Shown here one piece after another: positions 45,959 through 54,489 of a DNA stretch of 64,000 nucleotides (position 1 is the first letter of the stretch; the number at the start of each line of letters is the position of its first letter). Below the pieces are notes generated by a model, which searched no databases, was not told where the DNA came from, and worked only from the letters and a program-made list of their open reading frames with translations. The position numbers and the translations under genes were made by a program. The stretch is from Hyphomicrobium_A sp044507625 (lineage in GTDB: Bacteria > Pseudomonadota > Alphaproteobacteria > Rhizobiales > Hyphomicrobiaceae): contig JBIQJE010000014.1 of the NCBI GenBank assembly GCA_044507625.1, forward strand, positions 29,614 to 93,613. Reading direction: 5' to 3'.

Positions 45959-46417
45959 GTGCTTCAGCTCTATGATCAGCGCCGTCACCAATTCCTGCGA
46001 CTGAAAGCCGAGATGCAGCCACAGTTTTCGAGTCCCCGCACCCCTGCCGCCGCCTATCAGGCGCCGCCTGCGCACCTTCCGTTCGGCGTGCGCGATGCGC
46101 GTCGGCACGCCATCGAGCATGCGGTCATTCAGGTGTTCGGCGTTGCCGGCGATGAGTTGCGGCGCGCCTCCCGCGGCCGCGCCAACGTCGCCCTCGCTCG
46201 CCAGGTGGCGATGTACCTGGCCCACGTCGGGTGCGGCCTGTCGCTGACAGAAGCCGGACGGCTTTTCGAACGCGACCGCACGACGGTCGCCCACGCCTGC
46301 GGTGTTATTGAAGACCGCCGCGATGACCCGCTGTTCGACCGCGCGCTCGACCTCTTGGAGTGGGCCGTGCCCTTGCTCGCGGTTCGCGATTATCCTGAAA
46401 CCCCAGCCGCGAGCTGA
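45959..46417 (+). CDS. DnaA domain IV-like helix-turn-helix protein
   Basis: 152 residues from a GTG start (an ATG at 46013 is an alternative). The last 110 residues match the Bac_DnaA_C HTH: IEHAVIQVFGVAGDELRRAS, then ARQVAMYLAHVGCGLSLTEAGRLF and RDRTTVAHACGVIEDRRDDP, which contains the DnaA signature DRTTVxHA for DnaA-box binding. It lacks the ATPase domain, so it may compete with or modulate DnaA at boxes; this is inference. The next gene, DUF6456, starts 6 bp downstream and is probably co-transcribed. Confidence 0.85.
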   Translation: MLQLYDQRRHQFLRLKAEMQPQFSSPRTPAAAYQAPPAHLPFGVRDARRHAIEHAVIQVFGVAGDELRRASRGRANVALARQVAMYLAHVGCGLSLTEAGRLFERDRTTVAHACGVIEDRRDDPLFDRALDLLEWAVPLLAVRDYPETPAAS

Positions 46418-46423
46418 AATCCC

Positions 46424-47038
46424 ATGTCGGTATCGAAATCGAGGCGCCGGACGGCAGTTCCGGCGGCGAGGGCTGCTGCCGTCATCAATGACGAAGAGAG
46501 CCCGCTCGCCTGGCTGCGCCGCCGCAAGGACCGCAACGGAGAGCCCATGATCTCGCAGGTGCAGTTCGATGCCGGCGAGCGCCTGCGCGCCGACTTCTGG
46601 TTCGCGCAGATGACACCGCGTACGACCACCAACTGGTCGGCCCTGTCGCCGGCGAAACGGGGACGGCGCTACGGCGCAACCCGTCCTGCCGTGGGCGATA
46701 TGCTAGATAACGCCGCTGCCGCCGCGGAAAGGGTACGCCGCGTGCTCGCCGCGGTGGGCCCGGAGCTTTCCGGCGTGCTCATCGACGTCTGCTGTCACCT
46801 CAAGGGGCTCGAGGAGGCCGAGCGCGCAGCCGGCTGGCCGCAGCGATCGGGAAAGATCGTGCTGCAACTCGCGCTGACGCGCCTCGCCCGTCACTACGGT
46901 ATCGACGGCGCCGGGCAGGCGCCGATGCCGCGCGCGGCCCGTGTCCGCCACGCCACTGGGCAGATGATGGCTACCGGCCGGCATTCGAAGTGCCGGACGA
47001 GGAGTAGGGGACGCGGCGGCCGTCACCCGCGACGGTGA
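46424..47038 (+). CDS. DUF6456 protein with a C-terminal frameshift
   Basis: 204 residues as read. The DUF6456 core is clear: SPLAWLRRRKDRNGEPMISQ, FDAGERLRADFWFAQMTPRTTTNW and the helical C-terminal half (LIDVCCHLKGLEEAERAAGWPQ, LALTRLARHYG). The final 35 residues become Arg-rich and unlike the family. At 46947-46956 the five bases GCCAC occur twice in tandem; removing one copy restores the end RHWADDGYRPAFEVPDEE with a stop at 47005-47007. So this is a natural frameshift or an assembly error. Probably a transcription-associated protein operonic with the DnaA-C-like gene. Confidence 0.8.
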   Translation: MSVSKSRRRTAVPAARAAAVINDEESPLAWLRRRKDRNGEPMISQVQFDAGERLRADFWFAQMTPRTTTNWSALSPAKRGRRYGATRPAVGDMLDNAAAAAERVRRVLAAVGPELSGVLIDVCCHLKGLEEAERAAGWPQRSGKIVLQLALTRLARHYGIDGAGQAPMPRAARVRHATGQMMATGRHSKCRTRSRGRGGRHPRR

Positions 47039-47082
47039 TCACGCGTCACGCGGAGAACGCGCAGGCTCAGCGCCTCGCGCGC

Positions 47083-47517
47083 TCAGGAAGCCGCAGCTTC
47101 CTGTGTGCTGGCCGTGGCATCGGCGCGGACGCGCGCCACCATCGAAGCCAGCCCGTTCGAGCGCTGCGGGGTGAGATGCTCCTTGAGGCCGAGCTTCTCA
47201 AAAATGGGATCGGCCTCGATCGCGAGCACCTCGTCGACCGGACGATCGTTATAGATGGCGGAGAGAATGGCGATCAGTCCCCGCACGATGTGCGCGTCGC
47301 TGTCGGCAACGAAGTGGAGCACGGGATCGCCGCCTTCGGATCGGACCTGCGTCGCGAGCCATACCTGGCTCGCGCAGCCGCGGACCTTGTTGGCGTCGGT
47401 GCGCAGCTCGTCGGGGAGCGGCGGCAGCTCGCGGCCCAGCTCGATCAGGTAGCGATAGCGGTCTTCCCAATCGTCGAGGACGGCGAAATCGCTGGTGATA
47501 TCCGAAAGGGTCGGCAC
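47083..47517 (-). CDS. sufE: SufE-family Fe-S assembly sulfur acceptor
   Basis: 144 residues. Accepts persulfide sulfur from the SufS cysteine desulfurase. The core DDWEDRYRYLIELGRELPPLP, then KVRGCASQVWL with the acceptor Cys C48 and NGLASMVARVR are typical. It is not in a suf operon here, which is usual for stand-alone SufE in alphaproteobacteria. Convergent with the DUF6456 gene upstream in coordinates. Confidence 0.95.
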   Translation of the reverse strand: MPTLSDITSDFAVLDDWEDRYRYLIELGRELPPLPDELRTDANKVRGCASQVWLATQVRSEGGDPVLHFVADSDAHIVRGLIAILSAIYNDRPVDEVLAIEADPIFEKLGLKEHLTPQRSNGLASMVARVRADATASTQEAAAS

Positions 47518-47582
47518 GCTACGGCAAGCTCCGATGTCAGCTGATGCAGCTATTCACATACGTTGCCGAATTGCAAACGCGC

Positions 47583-47609
47583 AAGGGCCAGCACGCGCCG
47601 CTGGCCCTT
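47583..47609. terminator. Hairpin between sufE and the DUF5330 gene
   Basis: Perfect 10-bp stem AAGGGCCAGC / GCTGGCCCTT with a 7-base loop, 24 bp after the DUF5330 stop. The T-run is weak on both strands (TTTAT on the plus strand). Probably a transcription end for the minus-strand gene. Confidence 0.5.
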
Positions 47610-47633
47610 TATCTTGCGCGGGGAATGACGGGT

Positions 47634-47984
47634 TCAGATGCGGCCGGGCGTCGCGCCCCGCCACACCGGCTCCAGATCCTCCGAGCGCAGCGTACCGCGC
47701 GGGGTAATGTCGACGGTGGGCTCGATCAGGCCGATCGGCCGTGCCTCACCGGAATTTTTCGTGACGAGCTCATACGCCATCGCCGCACCGAACTGCGCCT
47801 TCTTCACAAAGCCTTCCCAAACGACACCGGCCTGCTCGCATGTCGGGCCGTTGCGCTCGCAGAAAGTCGCCGTCCAGTGCACCGCGCTCGCCGCCCGATC
47901 ATAGAGGGCAGCTTGCTGCTCACGATCGGCCGGCAGGATGGCGACCACCACCGCGACGAGAATTCCTGTTCTGAGTATAGACAT
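47634..47984 (-). CDS. DUF5330 family protein
   Basis: About 116 residues from the ATG at 47984, which has GAGAGG 5 bases upstream. One N-terminal hydrophobic segment (ILRTGILVAVVVAILPA) is a signal or anchor. The conserved core AASAVHWTATFCERNGPTCEQAGVVWEGF and a C-terminal RSEDLEPVWRG motif are typical of DUF5330. Two cysteines are likely paired. Function unknown; periplasmic or inner-membrane. Confidence 0.85.
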   Translation of the reverse strand: MSILRTGILVAVVVAILPADREQQAALYDRAASAVHWTATFCERNGPTCEQAGVVWEGFVKKAQFGAAMAYELVTKNSGEARPIGLIEPTVDITPRGTLRSEDLEPVWRGATPGRI

Positions 47985-48093
47985 GTTGGCCTCTCCAACC
48001 GTCTCGGATCTGTCCCACTGATAACAGGCCGATATCAACAAACTGCCTCATGCAATCGGTAAAATTGCGTCGATTTTCCTGCAAAACTTCGGC

Positions 48094-48930
48094 GTGGGAG
48101 AGGGCACCGCGGACACCGTACGCAGCAAATTAGAAACACTTTTTAAACGAGGGTTAAGAGATCGTTTACAAAGTTTGCGGCATACTTCCCGTTCATCGTT
48201 AGCAGCGCGTTCGAGGGGTCTGGTGATGCTGCCGAGGCGAGTGACTGTGCAACTCCTGGCCTTTCTGTTTCTGAGCGGGGGTGTTGCTGCCAATATTTTC
48301 TTCCTTCAATCGAGCGGCCGCACGATCCTCGCTCAGACGAGCGACCGGACCGCGTGGAATATTGCCGCCATTGAGGCCGCCGAGTTCGGCGATACCGGCT
48401 CCATCGGCGCGCCCGCGAACGGTAATGCGGCCGTCAACGGCCTCGATCTGATGGCGATCCAGACCGAAGCGTCCACGCCTGCCGGCTCGGACACCGACAT
48501 GACCCGGGCCGTGCAGCGCGAGCTGCAGATCCGCGGCTACGAAACCGGCGCCCGCGATGGGATCGTCGGTGTGATGACGCGCGGCGCGATCATGGCCTAT
48601 GAGCACGATCACCATCTGCCGCTCACGGCGCGCCCCAGCGAAGACCTGCTGAAGGCGATCATCCTGGGAGAGGCTGGGAAGCCCGGGAAGAAAGCGACGA
48701 GCGCAGAGACCCGGGAGGCCAAGGACGTCATCCGCTCCGTGCAGCGCTCCCTGGCGAAGCTTGGGTATAAGGCCGGCGGTGTAAGCGGCCAGCTTACCCC
48801 GCAGACGGTGAGCGCCATCCGCGCCTTCGAGGGCGACCAGGCGCTGCCCGAAACGGGGCGCATCTCCGGACCGTTGATCTCGCGCCTGGCGCGCCTGTCC
48901 GGCGAAGGGCGTGTGGCGGCGGCGCCCTGA
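48094..48930 (+). CDS. Membrane-anchored protein with two peptidoglycan-binding repeats
   Basis: 278 residues from a GTG start; an ATG at 48226 would give a shorter form that begins just before the membrane helix. One N-terminal helix (VTVQLLAFLFLSGGVAANIF), then two PG_binding_1 repeats: DMTRAVQRELQIRGYETGARDGIVGVMTR and DVIRSVQRSLAKLGYKAGGVSGQLTPQTVSAI. Probably binds cell wall in the periplasm. No catalytic domain. Confidence 0.85.
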   Translation: MGEGTADTVRSKLETLFKRGLRDRLQSLRHTSRSSLAARSRGLVMLPRRVTVQLLAFLFLSGGVAANIFFLQSSGRTILAQTSDRTAWNIAAIEAAEFGDTGSIGAPANGNAAVNGLDLMAIQTEASTPAGSDTDMTRAVQRELQIRGYETGARDGIVGVMTRGAIMAYEHDHHLPLTARPSEDLLKAIILGEAGKPGKKATSAETREAKDVIRSVQRSLAKLGYKAGGVSGQLTPQTVSAIRAFEGDQALPETGRISGPLISRLARLSGEGRVAAAP

Positions 48931-49137
48931 TCTCCAGGACACTCCGTCCCCGTCACGATTTATACTTGCCCTGGCCACGAGGCCCTCGCGCGGCCCGTGC
49001 TTCGCCGCTGCAAATAGCCGAGCCCGCTCTGCGACCGTCCTGGACCCGCGCGGCCGTAGCGCCTATCAGTCGTTGGCGATCGCGAGGCGATCCCACCGAC
49101 GAGGAGGCGCGCTGACGCGCGCATAGCGGAAGGCGCC

Positions 49138-49488
49138 ATGCGTCTACGGGCGGAATTCTGGGTCAAGGCATACATCCGCCGATGCGCAATCGAAGGCGCG
49201 TCGGCCGTTGTCGTGCGCCACGGCGATGATGACGCCGGGGCGATCTACATCCGCATCGACCGTCTCGACGGCACCTGTCAGTTGCTCGGCCCCGCGCCCG
49301 CAGGTCTTGAAAGCGTGGAGTGGGACCGCCGGTGGGTCTCGCACCTCCCTGCGGGCACTTCGCCCGATAAGGCGGACGAATTTCTTGCGCGCGAGGCACG
49401 CTTCGATTCCGATTTGTGGGTGGTCGAGGTCGAAGACCGGCGCGGCCGGCACTTCCTGGATGACAGTCTCGTCACAGCGTCGGACTAA
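49138..49488 (+). CDS. DUF1491 family protein
   Basis: 116 residues. The motifs MRLRAEFWVKAYIRRC, AIYIRIDRLDGTCQLLGPAP, FLAREARFDSDLWVVEVEDRRGRH are characteristic of DUF1491 of Rhizobiales. Cytosolic; function unknown. The 207 bp upstream show nothing notable. Confidence 0.9.
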   Translation: MRLRAEFWVKAYIRRCAIEGASAVVVRHGDDDAGAIYIRIDRLDGTCQLLGPAPAGLESVEWDRRWVSHLPAGTSPDKADEFLAREARFDSDLWVVEVEDRRGRHFLDDSLVTASD

Positions 49489-49602
49489 CCGCGCGCACAG
49501 CTTTACCTTTTAGTAACGGTTGGCGTCCTCAACTTGTACACTATGATTCTTACCGGGCCGCACCGGCGAAGCTTGACGATGCGGTCGAATCAGAGGGAAG
49601 CC

Positions 49603-49812
49603 ATGTCACGGGGGAAGCACATGGCACAGATACTCAGCTTTCGTACCCCGGAGTTTCGGTCCACAGACAGCGCAGAGCGCCGCGACGCCGTGCCTGCCGA
49701 GGTCATCCTGTTTCCCGGCGTGCGCTACGAACGCTGGAACGAGGGCAAGACGCCACCACCGGCAGCAGACGGCCGTGGCGATGATCGCGATGTGTTGGAG
49801 CTTGCCGAATAG
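49603..49812 (+). CDS. Small conserved-looking hypothetical protein
   Basis: 69 residues from the ATG at 49603 (GAGG 6 bases upstream); another ATG at 49621 with GGGGAA is equally possible. The segment PAEVILFPGVRYERWNEG is distinctive. No signal or membrane segment. Function unknown. It is followed by a palindromic repeat. Confidence 0.6.
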   Translation: MSRGKHMAQILSFRTPEFRSTDSAERRDAVPAEVILFPGVRYERWNEGKTPPPAADGRGDDRDVLELAE

Positions 49813-49836
49813 GCAACGCTTGAACCTTGGAGCATG

Positions 49837-49867
49837 ATCGCTTCGGACCCTATCGGTCCGAAGCGAT
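49837..49867. repeat. Palindromic repeat / hairpin
   Basis: Perfect 13-bp stem ATCGCTTCGGACC / GGTCCGAAGCGAT with a CTATC loop, preceded by GAGCATG. It resembles the intergenic GAGCATGATCGCTTCGG-type elements of Rhizobiales and probably belongs to the same broad class as the pair at 45385-45485. May also end the preceding gene. Confidence 0.65.
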
Positions 49868-49934
49868 GAATATCAGTCTGATCGAAAGACCGCGACGGTG
49901 ATCGAGCCCCGCCGCTTGCGCCGGCTGCAAACGT

Positions 49935-50519
49935 TCAGAATGAACGGGCCGTGCATTTCGCATCGCGCAGCATTGTCTCGACCTGCTGCTGATAGGCGAA
50001 GCCCTTGTCTGGTCCACGCACGACGATGATGCCGCGCGTTGCTGCAACCGCGGTGGGCGGCGTTGCGCTATTGGCAATGCCCCGCGCTTCTGTCGTGACG
50101 CCCAGGAACGCATCCTCCGATGGCACCAGCACGAGCGACACCGGCGTCGGTCGCGACGGGACCGAAGCCGTGGCGTAGATGTTGTCGCCTTCAGGCGTAA
50201 CGACCGTCAGCGTCCAGCCCAGATCCGGCGGCAGCGTTGCCGAGACATCGACGGGACCCGCCGAGGTATTGAAGCGGCACATGGCATAGCGCGCATCGGG
50301 CGATGCGAAGGGGAGCGGTTCGGCGCCGGCAGCGGCTACCGGCAGCAACTGCATGCGGTTGACGGGCAGACCCGGCGCGAGCCGGCTATAGGCGGAAGCC
50401 GCGGTGAGGTAAGGCGCGGCAAACGTCGCGCAGATGTGCAGGATGCCGGCAGCGACGGGTGCCGCAAGGATGAGCTGCCAGTTGGCGTTGCGGAGCGGGT
50501 TGGGAATTTTCATCGGCAA
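49935..50519 (-). CDS. Membrane protein, DUF1254-like partner of DUF1214
   Basis: 194 residues. N-terminal membrane helix (LILAAPVAAGILHICATFAA), then PGLPVNRMQLLPVAAAG and a beta-rich domain with FASPDARYAMCRFNTSAGPVDVSATL. It resembles the small DUF1254-type membrane proteins that follow DUF1214 genes in alphaproteobacteria. It overlaps the DUF1214 gene by 10 bases, so translation is coupled. Function unknown. Confidence 0.7.
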   Translation of the reverse strand: MPMKIPNPLRNANWQLILAAPVAAGILHICATFAAPYLTAASAYSRLAPGLPVNRMQLLPVAAAGAEPLPFASPDARYAMCRFNTSAGPVDVSATLPPDLGWTLTVVTPEGDNIYATASVPSRPTPVSLVLVPSEDAFLGVTTEARGIANSATPPTAVAATRGIIVVRGPDKGFAYQQQVETMLRDAKCTARSF

Positions 50520-51163
50520 TGCATGCGGCGGATGACAGGGAGAGGTTCGGGCGCCTCCTCGGCTTTTTCAAGCATCGGCGTTCCTGCATCGAAGATGGTA
50601 TATTTCAGTGCGAGCCGGCCCGCGCCGCCCGTTGGCAGCCAGTTACCGGGGCTGGCCTCGCGGCCGAGTGCGACGGCGAAGGTGCCGTCGGGACGGATGG
50701 CGATCGACTGGCTCGTATAGGCATGGCGGTCGGCGGGATTGGCGATGAGTTCGCCGCGATCGTTGAAGACCGTGATGCTCCACCAGTTGTCGCCGGGGCT
50801 GCGCCCCTCGACGACATAGTCGCACGAGGAGTGAAGCCGATTTCCTTCGCTGTCGGTGTAGGCGATGTAGGTGAGCGCCAGATCGGACGTGACCGGCAGC
50901 GCGCCGAGCCGCGCAAAGTGGGCGCGCGTGTAAGGATCCGCGTCGGCCTTCCCGGCGGATGTCCAGCTCACCCACGGCCCGCGCTGCTCCGTCGTCAGCG
51001 ACGTGCCGACATCGATCATGTACCAGCTCGTGCCGAGCCCGAGGATCAGCACCGCGCCGGTGAAGGCAGCCCAGTCGCCCAGGATGCCGAACAGCATGCT
51101 GATGCGCTTCTGCAGGCGATGCAGCGCCAGGTGTGCGGGCGCGAGGGCGCTATGGGACAGCAC
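50510..51163 (-). CDS. DUF1214 domain membrane protein
   Basis: 217 residues from a GTG start that overlaps the PBP1 stop; an ATG at 51097 is a plausible alternative. One membrane helix (LGDWAAFTGAVLILGLGTSWYM), then the DUF1214 fold: YIAYTDSEGNRLHSSCDYVVEGRSPGDNWWSITVFND, AYTSQSIAIRPDGTFAVALGR and GNWLPTGGAGRLALKYTIFD. The operon PBP1-DUF1214-DUF1254-like is tightly overlapped, suggesting a link to envelope biogenesis, but the role is unknown. Confidence 0.88.
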   Translation of the reverse strand: MLSHSALAPAHLALHRLQKRISMLFGILGDWAAFTGAVLILGLGTSWYMIDVGTSLTTEQRGPWVSWTSAGKADADPYTRAHFARLGALPVTSDLALTYIAYTDSEGNRLHSSCDYVVEGRSPGDNWWSITVFNDRGELIANPADRHAYTSQSIAIRPDGTFAVALGREASPGNWLPTGGAGRLALKYTIFDAGTPMLEKAEEAPEPLPVIRRMHCR

Positions 51164-53459
51164 GGGGCGTTCCCTCGTTGGTGATGCCGAGATTGGCGCG
51201 TCGGCCCGGTGCTTCCGGCGGCGGTGTCGCTGGCGGGGGTGTGGTGCTGCCGGTGCTCCCTAGCGCCGGCGTCACGCCCTCCGGTTGCTCGATCCCGCCC
51301 GCCTTGCGAAATGCCTGGGCGACGCTGCGCAGCGCATCCCGCGTCTTATCCGACATCAGGCTGGATCTGGTACGCTGGGGCTCGGCGGCCGTGCTCTGTC
51401 CTTCGGGGCGGAGGGCGGCGATGCGCTGCTGCTCGGCGACCTGCACCGGATGCGGTTGCAACCCGGGAATGGTCGGGATGTTCATGTCGGTGTGGATGAC
51501 CGACATGAACGACTGGAAGACCGGCGCCGCGAAATGGCCGCCCGTCGTGCCGCTCGCCATGGGCCGGTTATCGTCATTGCCGAGCCAGACCGTCGCGACG
51601 TACTTGCCCGTGAAGCCGACGAACCAGACGTCCTTCGGACCCGTCGACGTTCCCGTCTTGCCCGCAACGTTGGTGAAGTCCAGCGCCGCCCGCTGCGCGG
51701 TGCCGTCGGTAACGACCTTGTTCATCATCCAGTTGATGCCCTCGGCCACTTTCCGCTCGATGACCTGCGGAGCTTCGGGCTCGTCGCGATCGCGGCTGTA
51801 GACGAGATCGCCCCGCGATGAGACGAGGTCGAGGATCGCATAGGGCTTGGCGAGCTTGCCGCCGTTCGCGAACGTCGCGATGCCGCCGGCGTGCTCCAGC
51901 GGGCTGATGCCATAGTCGCCGAGCGCCATCGAGCAGGTCTTGCGAATGCCGTTGATGCCGAGCCGCTGCGTCAGCTCGATGACCTTGTCACGCCCGACAG
52001 CAAACGACAGCTCAGCCGCAACGGTGTTGAGAGATTTCGCGAGCGCCATCCACAGCGGCATGCGCCCGCCGCCGCCATGGCTGCCGCCGTAGTTCTGCGG
52101 ATGCCAGCGCCCGCAGCTGCGCGAAGCGTCGCGCACGCTCGTTGTCGGCGTGTATCCGTTCTCGAGCGCGGCCGCATAGACGTAGACCTTGAACGAGGAG
52201 CCGGGCTGGCGCCGCGCATGCGTTGCGCGGTTGAACTGGCTCTCGCCGTAGTCCGGGCCGCCCGTGATCGCCCGCACGGCTCCGTCCGTTTCCATCAGCA
52301 CGATGGCGCCACTGGTGACGCGGTTGCCCCGATACTTCCGCAGCGCCGAGCTCAGTGCCTCGTCGGTCGCCTTCTGCATGTTGAGATCGACCGTGGTGCG
52401 CGCGGTCAGAACGTAGTGGCCTCGCCCCGCCGCGATGCGCTGCACTTCCTCGAACGCCCAGTCGAGGAACCAGTCGGGGCTCGAAGGATCGCGGTTCTCG
52501 ATCGTCTTGGCCGGATGCATGCGCGCCCAATGCACCTGACCGGAGGTGTAGAAGCCCGCCTCGACGAGGTTGTCGAGCACGATGGACGTGCGCGCCCGCG
52601 ATGCGGGCAGGTTGACGTGCGGGGCGTACTTCGTCGGCGCCTTGAAGAGGCCGGCGAGCATGGCAGCCTCGGCAAGATTGATCTGCCGCACGGACTTGCC
52701 GAAATAGAATTGCGACGCAGCCTCGGCGCCGAATGCGCCGCCGCCCATGTAGGCGCGGTCGAAGTAGAACTTCAGGATTTCGCGCTTGGTGAAGCGGCTC
52801 TCCAGGAGGAGTGCGAGGAATGCCTCCTTTATCTTACGCTGCATCGAGCGTTCGGACGAAAGGAAGAGGTTCTTCGCCACCTGCTGCGTGATCGAGGAGC
52901 CGCCCTGCACGACCTCGTTCGCCTGCAGGTTGGTGGCGAGCGCGCGCAGGGTGCCGAGTACGTCGATGCCCCAATGCTCGAAGAAGCGCCGGTCCTCGGT
53001 GGCGAGTGTCGCCTTGATGAGGGAATCGGGGATCTCGTCCAGCGGCACGGAGTCATTGTGCAGGATGCCCCGCTTGCCGATCTCGTTGCCGTTCTGGTCG
53101 AGGAACTTCACGGCGTACTGGCCGGTGAGGAACTTGCCCTCGTTGAATTCCTCGAACGCCGGGATGGCGAGCGCGAACATGACGACGAAGCCGCCCGCGC
53201 CGAGCGTCAGCCCTTCCGATGCCGCTTCATTCAGCAGACGTTTCCAGCCGGTGAGGCGGAAGCGCGCGAAAAAGCTTGTGCCGGCATCCCAGGCATCCCG
53301 GACCCATGCCCAGCTCTCGGCGATCGTGGAATCGAGCTTGGAATCGAGCCCGAGCCAGTCGATGACCCGTTCGCGGCGTCCGCGTCTGAAGAGCCAATCG
53401 TGCACGTCGATCCTGTCCCGCGCTGAAGGCGTCCGGGCGCAAGGCGCCCAGGGAGGCAA
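51150..53459 (-). CDS. Bifunctional penicillin-binding protein 1 (PBP1A/1B class)
   Basis: Peptidoglycan glycosyltransferase and transpeptidase, 769 residues. Short cytoplasmic N terminus, one membrane helix (GLTLGAGGFVVMFALAIPAF), GT51 domain with the catalytic Glu in TLATEDRRFFEHWGID and GGSSITQQVAKN, then a transpeptidase domain with SSFK (RRQPGSSFKVYVY), SLN and KTGTS (VAGKTGTSTGPKDVWFVG). The C-terminal 80 residues are Pro/Thr/Gly-rich. First gene of an operon with DUF1214 and DUF1254-like proteins. It is immediately upstream of the GTA-like cluster but reads away from it. Confidence 0.96.
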   Translation of the reverse strand: MPPWAPCARTPSARDRIDVHDWLFRRGRRERVIDWLGLDSKLDSTIAESWAWVRDAWDAGTSFFARFRLTGWKRLLNEAASEGLTLGAGGFVVMFALAIPAFEEFNEGKFLTGQYAVKFLDQNGNEIGKRGILHNDSVPLDEIPDSLIKATLATEDRRFFEHWGIDVLGTLRALATNLQANEVVQGGSSITQQVAKNLFLSSERSMQRKIKEAFLALLLESRFTKREILKFYFDRAYMGGGAFGAEAASQFYFGKSVRQINLAEAAMLAGLFKAPTKYAPHVNLPASRARTSIVLDNLVEAGFYTSGQVHWARMHPAKTIENRDPSSPDWFLDWAFEEVQRIAAGRGHYVLTARTTVDLNMQKATDEALSSALRKYRGNRVTSGAIVLMETDGAVRAITGGPDYGESQFNRATHARRQPGSSFKVYVYAAALENGYTPTTSVRDASRSCGRWHPQNYGGSHGGGGRMPLWMALAKSLNTVAAELSFAVGRDKVIELTQRLGINGIRKTCSMALGDYGISPLEHAGGIATFANGGKLAKPYAILDLVSSRGDLVYSRDRDEPEAPQVIERKVAEGINWMMNKVVTDGTAQRAALDFTNVAGKTGTSTGPKDVWFVGFTGKYVATVWLGNDDNRPMASGTTGGHFAAPVFQSFMSVIHTDMNIPTIPGLQPHPVQVAEQQRIAALRPEGQSTAAEPQRTRSSLMSDKTRDALRSVAQAFRKAGGIEQPEGVTPALGSTGSTTPPPATPPPEAPGRRANLGITNEGTPRAVP

Positions 53460-53982
53460 TTCGATGAGAATCCCGCACGGTTATAGCTGCGCCGGGGTGG
53501 TGATGTTAAGGCGCAAGCCCGCGTCCCGGGGGAAATGCTGGGCCGCCATCCTTTGATGCAGTTTTGCAACAGCCTAGGACGGCGCAATTGCGGCGCCTCT
53601 GGGGCGGGGAGGGCGAGAAGAGTGTCGCGTGGCGAATGCGAGCCAGGCGCCCCACGGCTTACTGCGTACCCACGGCTTACTGCCTGCGCCGTCCGCTCGC
53701 CGGAGGACGGCTGCCCGGGCGGCAGGCGCTCGGCGAACGTGCGGGCGGCTGCTGTCGAAAGACTTTCTAAAGCTGCCGATCTTCACACCGCATGGCATCC
53801 AAATGGCCTCGCCACTGCGCCAACCGTTACGCCGCCGGGATTTTGCGCGCGGCCCGCGAAGCGAACTTATCCCCAGCGTGACGCTGCCGGCGTATGCTTC
53901 AGATATAACGCGACAGTTGCGCCGGCGGTGAGTTCGGACGGCTTCGCGTTCTCCCAGAAATTGCAGCGAGTGACAGCGGCGC
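53460..53982. other. Intergenic region upstream of the GTA-like cluster
   Basis: About 520 bp between the divergent PBP1 and small terminase genes. It should hold the promoter of the GTA-like cluster. No tRNA or att-like sequence is visible. A two-copy 18-bp tandem repeat sits at 53651-53686. Confidence 0.5.
53651..53686. repeat. Two-copy 18-bp tandem repeat
   Basis: The 15-base core CCCACGGCTTACTGC occurs at 53651-53665 and 53669-53683, a period of 18. It lies in the presumptive promoter region of the GTA-like cluster. It could be a tandem factor-binding site or a chance duplication. Confidence 0.6.
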
Positions 53983-54489
53983 ATGGCGGCGTTGAGCAAT
54001 GCCACGATCGCATTGATCAAGATCGATTACGAGGAAAGCAGTCTCACGGTCGCGGCGATCGGGGAGAAATACGGCATCTCGGCGCCGTACGTCTCCCGCA
54101 TTGCCCGCGAGCGCGGCTGGATACTGCGCACCCAGCGGCTGGGCCGGCGGCCACGGACAACGTCGCCGATGAGCAATGCAGGGCGCGCGCTCATCTCACA
54201 CCGGCTATGCGGCGTGATCAACAGGAAGCTCGATCAAATGGAGAAGGATATGGAAAGCGGTGCGCTCAGCTCCGCCGACCTCGAGCGCGACGCGAAGACG
54301 ATCGCCTCGATGATCGGCGGTATGCAGAAGGTCGGCCCGGTCCCAACAGAAGACAAGGTGAGCAAGTTTGATGCCGTCCGACCCGCCGCAGTCGCCGACA
54401 CCGATGAGGTGGAGCGACTTCAGCGCGAGATTGTCGAGCGCTTTGAGCAGATCGAGCGCCGCCGGGCGGCTGAGGCAGGACCTCGCTGA
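53983..54489 (+). CDS. GTA-like small terminase (TerS, g1-type) with N-terminal HTH
   Basis: 168 residues. Residues about 10-45 form a clear helix-turn-helix (IKIDYEESSLTVAAIGEKYG, then ISAPYVSRIARERGW). The helical middle, VINRKLDQMEKDMESGALSS and ERDAKTIASMIGGMQKV, is the pattern of the RcGTA g1 and phage TerS oligomerisation region. Its 3' end overlaps the large terminase gene by over 100 bases. TerS would recruit DNA to the packaging motor. The assignment is by gene order and pattern, not by strong sequence identity. Confidence 0.75.
   Translation: MAALSNATIALIKIDYEESSLTVAAIGEKYGISAPYVSRIARERGWILRTQRLGRRPRTTSPMSNAGRALISHRLCGVINRKLDQMEKDMESGALSSADLERDAKTIASMIGGMQKVGPVPTEDKVSKFDAVRPAAVADTDEVERLQREIVERFEQIERRRAAEAGPR

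Noticed and set aside
45385..49867. CRISPR array from the palindromic repeats
   Set aside because: Only single or paired hairpins of different sequence, no regular spacers and no cas genes.
51891..53426. 511-codon plus-strand frame opposite PBP1
   Set aside because: Antisense to GT51 and transpeptidase motifs; low-quality composition.
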